Source of the DNA: Gammaproteobacteria bacterium
GTDB taxonomy: Bacteria; Pseudomonadota; Gammaproteobacteria; JAJFKG01
DNA: 64,000 nucleotides
Reading direction: 5' to 3'
Assembly (NCBI GenBank): GCA_021773335.1
Contig: JAJFKG010000049.1
Span: forward strand, 18,942-82,941
Shown: piece after piece, positions 45,201 to 53,200 of the stretch
Position numbering within the stretch: the first letter of the stretch is position 1
Layout of the letters: each line of letters opens with the position of its first letter
Made by a program: the position numbers and the translations under genes
The notes under the pieces: model-generated
Databases searched by the model: none
Told to the model about the DNA's origin: nothing
The model's input: the letters and a program-made list of their open reading frames with translations, nothing else

Positions 45201-46155
45201 TGATGACTTTTTCTTCTTGGGCGGAAATTCTATTTTAGCGATGCAAATTACTGCCCGCATGAGCGAGTTGCTAAAATGCCAAGTTAAGGTGGCTCACCTA
45301 TTTAAATACAAAAATATAGCAAATATCATTGCAAAACTTGAGAGCATAAAAACAGAAGCAAACACCTGTGTCACGCTACTATCTAAACACATTGCCAACG
45401 ATAAACCCGCCATTTTTTTAGTGCATGGCGTGGGTGGAAATATTATGAGTTATTACAAGTTAGTAAACAGTTTAGAAAAGGGCTATTCGGTTTTTGGAAT
45501 TCAGGCCCAAGGATTTGACGATGATATTAGTTTTTTTTCAAGCTATCAAGAAATGGTGGAAAAATATGTCAGTGAAATAAAACAAATATTCATTAACTAT
45601 GATTTGAAGGAGTATAACATTGTCAGTTGGTCCTATGGTGTTGGCGTTGCATTAGAAATCATTTCATCGCTACCCAAGCATTATCGTTGTAATCAAGCCT
45701 TTTTGATTGATGGCTCTCCCTGTTGGGTTGAGTTGCCAAAATTGAAGGAATTTAGCACCAGCGAACCAATGGCTCCTAAAAACTTACAACTACTTATTGA
45801 TTTTTACACTGAGACATTCCACCTTGAGGCCAAGATCAACTCACAAGATTATAACGAGCTGATTTGCTACCTGCATGAATTATTTGGCTATTCCATTAAT
45901 GCAACCAGCCCAAAAAAGGTTGAGAACCGAGTAGCTGTTGCCTTACATAATATTAAAAATCTATTAGCATCACAAACACATGTGCCTAAGCAATATGCTG
46001 CAGATACTTTTCACATTATTAACGCCAAAACGTCTCAACCTCAATATCGCAACTGGGACACTATCTTAACGAGTAATAATCTAAAATGTTTTGAGGTCGC
46101 TAGCAATCACTGGTCTATGCTCACCGCCCCCGAATTACTCGCTTATTTTAATTAA
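36229..46155 (+). CDS. Trimodular NRPS A-T-Cy-A(Ox)-T-C-A-T-TE
   Basis: A 3308-residue nonribosomal peptide synthetase. Domains in order: A1 (about 20-540; YTSGTTGKPKG near 179), T1 (FFHLGGNSL near 580), Cy (about 626-1065, with D766-V-L-I-M-D771-G-A-S), A2 (about 1090-1930) carrying an FMN oxidase insertion (about 1555-1880; YPSSGHSYAIQSY), T2 (FFQLGGNSI near 1965), C (about 2020-2450, HHIAFDGWS at 2145), A3 (about 2462-2955), T3 (FFFLGGNSI near 3000) and TE (about 3058-3308; Ser 3135 in SWSYG). Pocket residues aligned by eye to GrsA give DVWHFSLID (Ser), DLYNLSLIW (Cys) and DLTKFGEVG (Asn). Cy plus Ox predicts a thiazole, so the core is Ser-thiazole-Asn. No starter C domain is present. Confidence 0.95.
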   Translation: MDITKDNQSQISLAEVKPCTQPSASLYWPEEKTIHELFERQARETPNDIAVLFQDESLTYHALNLRANTLARRIRSETNVIPDTLIAICLDRSIEMIVAILATMKAGGAYIPIDPRYPKERIQYIIDNANARLILSKTHLIDKLSQINNSSCVAIEPAYQQGFPSNNLSHVNSPNDLAYVIYTSGTTGKPKGVAITHNASINRLLWQKHHYNFNSNDRVLQKTPFVFDVSVWELLLPLLSGGRLVFAKPEGHKDPNYLQQVIEAHQISKLHFVPSMLAVFLDYIEYHKIPRLSNLEHVFCSGENLPISLAKRFKHSFPLIKLHNLYGPTEATIDVCSNDDIQESDDVVHIGKPIANIQFYVLSPKLVPIKKGDIGELYISGIGLARGYINQPKLTEKSFIRNSFINKNKTSNNHSVLYKTGDLVRYLADGNLEYIGRNDSQIKLHGYRIELSEIETILLSVANVKQACVLVKTINDYKQLIGYITLFEHVNFNENKMLDVLAEQLPDYMLPNKLICLQKFPLTENGKLDRDALPEPSNLTSETTFVAPHSGLQKKLSALWETLLQVKKVSVNDNFFHLGGNSLLAIRLVGLVNLKLNCNITVKDIYTTKTIASLANLITQSQFGYRYKDYLITKGFVNKHDAFNLTNAQQAYLYGRLDNFELGNTSAHVYFELNFNRFSCERFEQALNILLQRHSALRTIFADGSQRTLSRVPYYKLAQHGIINDKKLLSIRQRLSHKIYNTTHWPLFDYELSRYNNQFILHVSYDVLIMDGASAVIFFDELSKLYNANEINNVNLPILSVGFRDYMLAYDRVRASKHFEKAKQYWLQNLNHYDFDVNLPMHCKASQIKKPRFARLTQTLEKEKWQRIEEKAKHYSISTTSVVLYAYGQILLKWSGQNNFCINLTLFNRLQLHEQINHLVGDFTVLELFNFKRDVNESIKQAISNVHDELWDDIEHNLFDGIDLQRLLRDSLAIKQTQSLSPIVLTSLLGNPNTHFSFDGYQDMGYGITQTSQVYLDNKAYQTPDGLIAEWDYLEQLFEPDIIKKMHQDYCVMLNNLAEADWQSLPLVPGLSRHDQNVIDQANSEAFQLPASTLFDLFNASANSKPNNVAIIDSHGSYAYHEIAHYSHNLASYLYQHGKQKNHGLIGILSEKGYQQAVAALGIMRIGSTYLPLGYDWPLARIKTILEESGVQTIFVSRRALQRLAKNTEIHKQYQWLIIEDAIVNASSHLALPSPPNSSDIAYVIFTSGSTGKPKGVTISHCSAVNTILAVNTKLNIGEQDRILALSELNFDLSVYDIFGLLAAGGAIVFPTQERTKEPAHWAKLVTQNNITLWNSVPQLMQLLVDTMTHSSIYANLRAILLSGDWIPLQLPQQIKSRNTGITIFSLGGATEGSIWSIWYEVKNINGHWSSIPYGKAMPNQKMYVLNTFGEHCPCDVLGEIYIGGVGVAEGYWQDEERTQASFINHNTLGKLYKTGDLGKWHKDGYIVFQGRKDHQVKINGYRVELEEIAYQLQRLPGIEKALARYLNNRLIAYIIKTSNKPSESSLNKKSFILAQHGVRNDLTPHYQIPVTLNEKAYRSRKSYRQFKPQALTSLPLTPAPQITQAQIAPKFALSIDELAKLLSPLCSIKLLDKALPKYRYPSSGHSYAIQSYLSIPANQILGIESGYYYFHPITHQLHRLDATTATTALQIQFKLYLPAIEPLYDKESLRLAYLEIGHILYCLDQAFATMKISYAIKIDDEASHPYINLLTLTLNKSGETLVEPPLESTFLLNDKGHYSAEQKTYNLNQQSIFLQISEQGQLLANAKGMLVFTGENNPLAFIKAGFEAQHLAEQWLKHGIGSCPIGYVPIDSVIYSLVVGYIDDTVLAQAVSQTSAIKLNHYLSNQLSLDLPTHMVPNCYMQLHELPLTANSKINYNALPLPKLADETKYIAPSTKLEKTIAIIWQKLLNCKKISIIDNFFQLGGNSILTIKAAHLLSEALNKQISVPLLFQNNTIKALAVALSTLEENVFIPPTTQTIAPLSFAQQRLLFIEKFSGGTSAYHVPLCFKLGPNSDIERLKYALQVTINRHEVLRTIYRYDSQGKNYQQVITQTLPIKNIKIDVARLEDMLAEDLQQTFNLEEMLPIRATVYQTTSNYYFLITIHHIAFDGWSIAIFIEELTHCYLSLCSNKQTNLQPLQIQYKDFSVWQRQYLQDKGLASHLSYWKQTLANAKPLLFPYDFPRPAQIDHRGDSIKLQFSEHTSLRLRKTASKLNISLYTLLLSGFFCLLYKYTGQKDIAIGTPIANRHYPQVKDLIGLFANTLVIRESIDPLMTMSEFIQNLKQTLSAAQTHQDVPFEVLVDALNLERDQSQHPLFQVSFRVQSFIPKTSFNLCDVDFLLKASPFDFDILIDDSNSTLCGKLTYATSLFKKETIQQLSNHYQYLLRQLTEAINQKICDYQSLLPEEQQKLVYEWNLTDKDYPAQKNYVQIFEDQVSKTPEKIALCHQGTKLSYSQLNAEANRLAHHLQTHLKVRQNTLIILYFDRSIEMVISLLAIMKAGAAYVPVGTNYPLARIQYIVDDTDTQAILTTQPLKTQLQGISNVKIIPVNRDHIHKYPTKNLGIYTPTLNLAYVIYTSGTTGTPKGVMISHQSLNNYIHCAKTYLKQIERIDFSSELSFDLSVTTTLLPLATGKCLFIYSGNLSDTSRYLEHLNKHKIQFIKSTPSFLQQLPFAKLLHKLDICFIGGEKSELSFIRAIKQFIHRVYDEYGPTETTVGATLFECDEHTHNIGKPYPNYKLYVLDTHKKPTPLGVVGELYIAGAGLAMGYLNQPRLTEEKFISNPFATPSDINKGYTRLYRTGDLVKRLANGNLTYIGRIDSQVKLYGHRIELGEIENNLLENPLVKQACVLLKTSRQRNFLVAYIVTCGNEKLSDEKILDDLSERMPGYMLPTHIIHLSHFPLTTNGKLDTQTLPEPHITRSKQFIAPISGLEKQLCQIWQKTLGIAEVGLGDDFFFLGGNSILAMQITARMSELLKCQVKVAHLFKYKNIANIIAKLESIKTEANTCVTLLSKHIANDKPAIFLVHGVGGNIMSYYKLVNSLEKGYSVFGIQAQGFDDDISFFSSYQEMVEKYVSEIKQIFINYDLKEYNIVSWSYGVGVALEIISSLPKHYRCNQAFLIDGSPCWVELPKLKEFSTSEPMAPKNLQLLIDFYTETFHLEAKINSQDYNELICYLHELFGYSINATSPKKVENRVAVALHNIKNLLASQTHVPKQYAADTFHIINAKTSQPQYRNWDTILTSNNLKCFEVASNHWSMLTAPELLAYFN

Positions 46156-46283
46156 TCAGATCTCTTCCATTTCATAGGCAGTCACATCCTTTAAGAATGC
46201 AATAAAATCAAAGCAGTATTGCAATTGCCACTGATGTAATTCTGGACTATATTTACACTAACCTCAAAGAGATAGAGAAAATA

Positions 46284-46814
46284 ATGTTTTTATCCAATCG
46301 CCAAATTGCAAAAAACCTCTGTTTGTTTACATTGTTTAGCAGCGTCAGTGTGTATGGCGCAACAGGCACAAGCTATTGGTTTGAAATCAAAAATAACACT
46401 GGCTTTGTCATCGAAGCAAAATCACATTCAACCGAAAACTGCAGCTTTACAACAGGGTTGGATGCGCATATTAGCCCTAATGCAACTGGCAGGGTTTATT
46501 TTGATACTCAGTGTGACACCAAAGCCAGCAGCTTATCAGGGCAAGAAGGCCGCTATAATTGCGCGGTATCGATACACAAGGCAGAGGATGGCGACTACAC
46601 GTCGCTGTGCCACGTCCACGTCGAAGGCGACATAAGCTTTTCAGGCAATGAAACCAGCGGATTTACTTGTCAAAACTCTAATAGCGCGCTTGTGCCAACG
46701 ACTATAACGGACCGTGACCTAATACTATCATGCTCACCCACAGAGCAAAGTTTTAAAAACGAGACAAGTGCATCTGAAGTCTACGCCGGCGAATTTACGG
46801 TAGTGCCAAAATAA
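46284..46814 (+). CDS. Secreted Cys-rich hypothetical protein
   Basis: A 176-residue protein with a signal peptide (LCLFTLFSSVSVYG, cleavage expected near YGA). The mature part has six cysteines (in ENCSF, TQCDT, YNCAV, LCHV, FTCQ and LSCS), enough for three disulfides, and looks beta-rich. YWFEIKNNTGFVIEA and GRVYFDTQC near the start recall small beta-sandwich secreted proteins, but no family is certain. It follows the NRPS by 128 bp on the same strand and may be separate from that operon. The 46156-46283 gap has no clear promoter. Confidence 0.7.
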   Translation: MFLSNRQIAKNLCLFTLFSSVSVYGATGTSYWFEIKNNTGFVIEAKSHSTENCSFTTGLDAHISPNATGRVYFDTQCDTKASSLSGQEGRYNCAVSIHKAEDGDYTSLCHVHVEGDISFSGNETSGFTCQNSNSALVPTTITDRDLILSCSPTEQSFKNETSASEVYAGEFTVVPK

Positions 46815-46837
46815 CTGGGCCTGCACAGCTAAGAAAG

Positions 46838-46909
46838 AAGGGGTCAGGTATTCACATTACACAACTTGCAACAAATAACAAGTTGTGTAATGTGAATACC
46901 TGACCCCTT
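46838..46909. repeat. Perfect 31-bp inverted repeat with 10-base loop
   Basis: Arms 46838-46868 and 46879-46909 are exact complements by eye and begin with AAGGGGTCAGGTATTCACAT. Arms this long and exact are unusual for a terminator and suggest a MITE or REP-type mobile element. The outer AAGGGGTCAG also occurs at 54331-54340, beyond the next gene. GGGGTCAG-type ends are, from memory, often seen near REP-associated transposase elements. Confidence 0.8.
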
Positions 46910-47254
46910 GTCTCCTCTTACATGTTGTCTGTTTTCGTTGATTAGCCAACTAACGCTCTTCGAGTCTCTCAAGCTAATAGGCCTGTAACCTTCATTAGCG
47001 CTATTTGTATCTAATAAAAATAGCGCTAATGAAAAGATATATCTACAATACTGAGTCATCGATAGTAGTTATTAAGACGTTTGCAGATGCCATCATCCTC
47101 AACTAATGTGGTGATTTCAAGATGTCCGACAACATCAAATATAAATGGACCATTAGAAAACTAATGTGCGACAATGATGTCACAAAAAATCGCAATAAAA
47201 CAACCTGTTTTCTGAAAAACAACCAATAGAAATCTATTAATAGGGAGGTTACAA
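46910..47254. other. Upstream region of the protease-NACHT gene
   Basis: A gene-free stretch of 345 bp between the 31-bp inverted repeat and the ATG at 47255. It contains a second inverted repeat (46991-47033) and ends with a strong AGGGAGG ribosome-binding site. No convincing -35/-10 pair is seen. Confidence 0.5.
46991..47033. repeat. 16-bp inverted repeat upstream of the protease-NACHT gene
   Basis: TTCATTAGCGCTATTT (46991-47006) pairs exactly with its complement at 47018-47033 across an 11-base loop. It lies 220 bp before the start codon, without a U-run. It could be an operator or a structured leader if transcription starts upstream. Confidence 0.6.
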
Positions 47255-50200
47255 ATGTTAGTCGCTTCAAGCTCAAATGCCTCATCAAGTAGCAGTTCAT
47301 CCAACTCAAGCGCAGCAGCTTCATCGAGTAGTAGTGCAGCAACCTCCAGTAGTGATTCAAACTTAAAAACCAGCCCTGCCGCGTTAGAAAATGACATTAA
47401 TACGGCTTATTGGTATCAAGATGAAGATATGCAATTGTTAATGCCATTATTAGCAGGACAATATCAACAACAATTTATTGGTCATACAGATATTAGTATT
47501 GCTCCACCTTTAGATAACATCAGCCATTATGGACTTGATAACTACCTAGGTGATGAAAAAAAAGAGGCAACGGCTGATAAGCCTCGCCTAATTTGGTTAG
47601 TGTACAATAAAGGCATAAGCCATTGGGTCGCCATGGTTTTATACATTGATAAAGATAAATGTAAACAGGCTTACTACATAGATTCATTGTCAAATAGCAC
47701 AACAGCACCAACTAGACTGCAACAAGATTTAGCGCAACAGTATCCTGATGCGAAATTGACAGTGCAAGTGGACCACAAACAAACAGACAGTGTGAGCTGT
47801 GGTCCTTTGGCGCTAGAAAACTTAGTATTAATGACGCATAAAATTAATGAAACTAAACCAATTGTGCCACGCATGACAAGCGGTAGCTTCATGGCCAAGG
47901 TCCGTCATCGCCACGTACAACTCAGTTTACCGATACAGCAAACTTTGCCAACGTATCAAACATTTTATTATCGTCAATGGAATAACCAACCTGCCATACT
48001 CAGTTTGACCGAACAGCTACAGGTGCAAGAGTCTATTACTTGCCGTTTATCGGCCCGTGAGATAAAGACAGTAAAAAATCTCAGAACCATATTAGCTGAA
48101 TTTAGCGAAAAGAGCGAAAGAGGTAAACGTATTATTGACGCCCTTGGAAAGCATCATCATCAAATTAATATCGAAGGGCAAGCCTATTTAAACGGTGTTC
48201 GTGGTGCATTAGTCACAGCTTTAGCTTTCCCATTAGATAGAGCATTGCGGCTTGATGCCGATACGCTAAAAATTATAGTAGAAACATTATTTAAAGTACC
48301 GTTGGATGAAGCACTCATAAACTCAGACGATCCTGAGCAGTGGCTTAAGTCGATCACCTGGTTTAAGTCACTTGATTTTTGCGTGGATTTTGCTGTGCTC
48401 CAAGCCATTGTGTTACCACCTGGAACGGATGAGATAGCTTGGTCATCAGAAACTAATACAAAGCTCGAAGAACTAATAGCACAACAAAAATCGACACATG
48501 AGCACAGTTCAAAAGCAGAGAAAGTTTGTGCAACGCCATCTTGGGCAACGATGAGCAGCTTAATATTGGCACATAATGCCAGTGAGGGTGATGAAAAAGA
48601 AGCCTATCGTCGGGTGCTCATTGATTGTATCGATGAATACGCTCGTACCCAGAAGACTTGGCAATCGATACAAACGATATTAGCGTTGGTCGATAGTGAA
48701 AATGAATCTATTGTTGAAGATAGTATCTATCAACACACATTGACCGCGTTTTCCAAATCATCTGAAAGACATAGCTTTCTGGAGATGGTTGGGTTGGCGT
48801 GGTTAATTGCAAACGCCCCACCAACCTGTCTTGATGCGACCTTATTGGCTGACATTTTTTCAGCCTACGTGGATAAACTCCCTAACTTAAAGACTAACGA
48901 AGAACAGACAATTTTAGCCGTTTACAACGTGATTAATCGTACTTTAGAGGTATTGCATCAAGTCGGCGGTATAAAAGTATTAAAATATACTATCAAAAAA
49001 GCCCAAAAAGGTGAGCCAGACAATCCAAGAGATATATTGGCCGATGGGCTGGGCCGTTTTAAGGCATCATGCAAGGGCATAAGTTCTGATGTCGCATTCC
49101 AGTCTGCTTATGCTAAGCAGGCCTATTTGCACCTTAAGAGTACGCAGTCCAAAGGTAGTTTAGCATGGAGAAATACAAAAAGAACTGGTCAAGGACTAAC
49201 GCATTTGGGTGTGGCAAGTGCACATGTCGTTTTATTTGCCATGACGGGCAAGTTATCCAGCCTGGGTAGTGCAGGAAAAGCCGGTTTTGAAGGAGTCAAA
49301 ACCTTTATCAGTATGCTACCTAAAGAACTGAAGGGTCACAATAAGCATTGGTATGCATCGTTTGTTGCTTTCCAGGAAGCGGTGAATGTGACGTTGGCAG
49401 AGAATACATGGGATGCATTTTTTGATAGCTTGCAAGAAAATGGGCTGATTAAAGATGAGTGCAAAAAGATAGACGATCTACCTGCTTACTTGGTAATGGG
49501 TATGATAGCAGTGCTGACTCAGGTAATGTGTGTGCACAGACACATTATCCCAGAAAGTGCTGCACAGCGTTTTTTTGCTATGTTAGTTATTTATTATCGT
49601 CAGTATGAACCATCCAATATAGTAAAAAAATTTGCAGAAAAGCAACGAAAAGGACGTTCATCAGCGCTATTTATCCGTGAAAAAATTATTCGTAGTTTAT
49701 TAACCTTACAAAAGACGCGTGACGACTCGGCAGGACAATTCTTACAGACACAAGCGTCGATATGTCTTAAAGATTTAACCGAACTTAAAGAACTCACACA
49801 AGAAAAGTTACGAGAGATAAAGAGCAAATGGGAAAAATTACACAATACAATTAGCGATGAGATTAAACTCGGTGTAGACGATACAATGGCTAAGCGATGC
49901 TATCAAACGCGTTTTCCTCAAGATATTAGCGCTTATGCGCTTTTTGCAGCATTAAAGCCCATTATTTTTAGTGACCCTCAAGAACAAGAAGGCTTCCCCC
50001 TTGAACTTCCTCTTAACGCGTTCAAAAAATTACGCGAGTTAGATAGTGCTATCAAGGAAGATTCTATTAAGCTTTCTCCTTATGGTCAGCGACTCGTCAT
50101 ACAGTTAAAACATGCCACATTAACCTATTTACAAAAGGCGATGATTAAGTGGTACTGTGCAACACTTCAACCACGCATTTCTGATAATAAAGCAATTGAT

Positions 50201-53200
50201 GTGCGGCAAGAAGATTATGTGGAATTAGCGGTAGTTAATCCAAAAGAACAACAATCATCTAGCAGGAAAGTCGTAGCTAAACACCATACTGAAGGTGGAT
50301 ACGAACACTCGTCATTATATCACTTGCCAGCCAGCCATGAAGAAATTTATTATCCTAAACGACCGATCACGTTACCTGCGTTGTTCAACCAAGAAGCTGC
50401 ACGCGAGATATCAAAAGAAGCCTTGCCTAGTGAGTCACTTTTGTTTTTGGGTCGGGCAGGTATAGGTAAAACCGTCTTTAGTACGCATGTCGCTTGGTAT
50501 GCGCATTACCGTCAACATGTTGGATGGGTATTGCTGTTACGATGCCGTGACATGTCAGTTTATTTGTCACATCATGAGGTAAATACAATACCCATATTGT
50601 TACATACATTATGGTGGAATAAGTTAGGTTTGTCAGTCGATGATGCAGTTTGGCTGTGGGCTGAATTGAACAAAACAGGATGCTTATTTGTATTAGATGG
50701 CTATGATGAATTGCACATTGATGATAGCAAGAATCCAGATGCACCACTCGTCATTAGCAATATACTCAAACACCGCACTTTTATCACATCACGCCCCTAC
50801 GGCCTGTCCAGTAAAATTACTTATACAACGCTAGAATTATTGGGTTTTGGTGGAAAGCAGATGCAACGTTACGTTAACACTTGCTTTGACGAGGTAAATT
50901 CCAACGATTTGCTCAAGGTTATTCATAACTATCCTATGGTAAGAACCTTAGGGCATATTCCACTACATTTAGATTTATTGTGTGCAATATGGCAGCGTCC
51001 TTCATCGCACGGCACGTTGAAGCAAACAAAGACATCAACGATCCTCTATTATCAATTGCTTATAGAACTCTTACGTCGCCATCTAATTGATAAAAAAACA
51101 GTTGAAAAAGTGGAGGCTATGAACGACGATCAGGTTTGGCAAGATGACTTAGTGACAGATCCAATTGATTTTTTGAGTACATTAGCGTTTAGACATTTTG
51201 TGCATGGCGATGGTTCTATTTGGATACAAGCAGAGCAAGCACGACAATGGCTTAAGGAATGGAACGACGAGAAGAAGCAAGCAAGAGGAAAACTACCAAG
51301 CTTAACATTGGTTAAAGCATTAGGTGTGGGCTGGTTTCAAGGGCCACCCGGTGCAGCAAAATACGGCGTGAGGCATCAACGTCGAAGTACAGAGGCCCCA
51401 CAAGCCTTTTTTACTTTTCCTCATCTCAGTTTTGAAGAGTATCTGACTGCTTATTATATGGCAATTCATTTCGACGACGATTCTATCAAAGAGACTATCA
51501 CAAAACATAAATACAACCCGCGATTTCAACACGTTTGGTGGTTTTTATCGGGCAAATTAAACAGTGAGGATGAAAAGAGAAAAACCAAGCAATTACATGA
51601 TTATTTTTCTCTGTTGCTAGCTGAGCCTCGTGATTTACTGGGATTGTATGAAACTCGTTTATTTGCTGGATGCTTAGGTGAGTCTGGACAATTTTCTAAT
51701 ATAGTCACAGAACATCCGGAATTATTAACACAAATTGATGGATGGCTAAACCAAGGTATGGTTTCACATGAGGGTGTAATACTAACTTACCTTATTCCAC
51801 TGCTGTTGGTGTATCCACATATATTTGTGCCCTATGTCTGGGCGAAGCTAAAAGCATTGTGTAATACATCACATAACGTAAGTGCGAATGTTTTTACTAT
51901 GCTTATTACTTGTATTGAGTGCCAGACAAGCTTAGTTGACGAGACAACCATTGCCTGGTTGCTTGATAAGTTGAATACTAAAAAACACACTCAATATGCT
52001 AATTACATTTCTGTTATTAGTGCTTGTCTTTCTGTAAGACCAGACTTGCTTTCCAATAGCGAGATATGTGAGGTTATTAAACTCAAATGCTATGATAGTC
52101 ATGAGGAAGTTCGGCCGATGGCTTTTGCGGTTTACGTACGTTTTATCGTTGTCACGCCTACATTAATTAAGAACGAAACCTTGAACATAATTATTATGAA
52201 TCTTGAAAACTCGAAGAAACAACTCAGAGACGGAGCGTTCCTGTTATTCAAAGGTTTTCTTGAGCATGATAAGAGCCTTGCGAACCAAGAAGTTATTGAT
52301 AGGATCCTGGCTAGGGTTGCTCATATTTTACCTAGAAAACTCAGCCTTAGGGGTGATAGCCATGAACGTGCCTTGAAAGTTTGCGTAGAGACTAATCCAG
52401 ATTTGGCGAATAAAAAATCTTTAGATGAGGCTATAAAAGTACTCAGTGATGAAGATATATTTAACCGAGAGTTTGCCCTCATGAAATTACAGGCCTTTAT
52501 TAGTGTCCGTCCAGCATTTATAAACAGTGATATTATAAACATCCTCCTTAAGACTCGTTCGATATTTGGTAATTACGCTTACCCGTCGATTCTGAAAGTT
52601 TGCTTTAAAAGCCGATTAGACTTACTTAATAGTGATGTTATTGACATTATACTTTCGTATTTCAACGATGAAAGTTGGGGTATTAAAGAAAGAGCCCTTA
52701 AAATGCTTCGTATTTGTATTGATATCAAACCAAATCTGATTAACAAAATTATGGTGGAGCATATTCTGGCAAGAATAGAAGACCCAGATATTGATGTTCG
52801 CGTAGCTGCTGCGCGGACTTTAGACTTGCTGTTCCAAAAAATTCCAGATTTTACTAAAAAAGTTTTTGATACTATCATGCGAAGGTATAATGATGACAAG
52901 CGCCTCGTTAGAGGCCAAGTGGCCACTTCTCTTAATGCATTTTTATTTCTTCAGCCAAGCTTTGCGAATGATACTATTCTTAAACGTGGAATAGAAAGAT
53001 TGCGCAATCCTGAGCTTCAGGTGCGACAGGAAGGATTGCTTACTGTGGCGTCTTGTTTGCTCGCTAAACCAAGCTTGCCTAGTCGCTCTGGCTTTGTCCC
53101 GGCTTTTATTGCAAGCCTTGAAGATAGTAGTTGGTTAACCGATTCTGGAATACGCCTTTTCGAGGATTGTCTTGAGGCACAGCCTGTTTTAGCTAAAGAG

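Noticed and set aside
30455..46814. Homology between the two secreted proteins (30455 and 46284)
   Set aside because: They share size, signal peptide and beta-rich composition, but no convincing aligned motif.
47103..47397. Leu-rich minus-strand frames opposite the start of the giant protein
   Set aside because: They are the antisense of the Ser tract and leader and have no support of their own.
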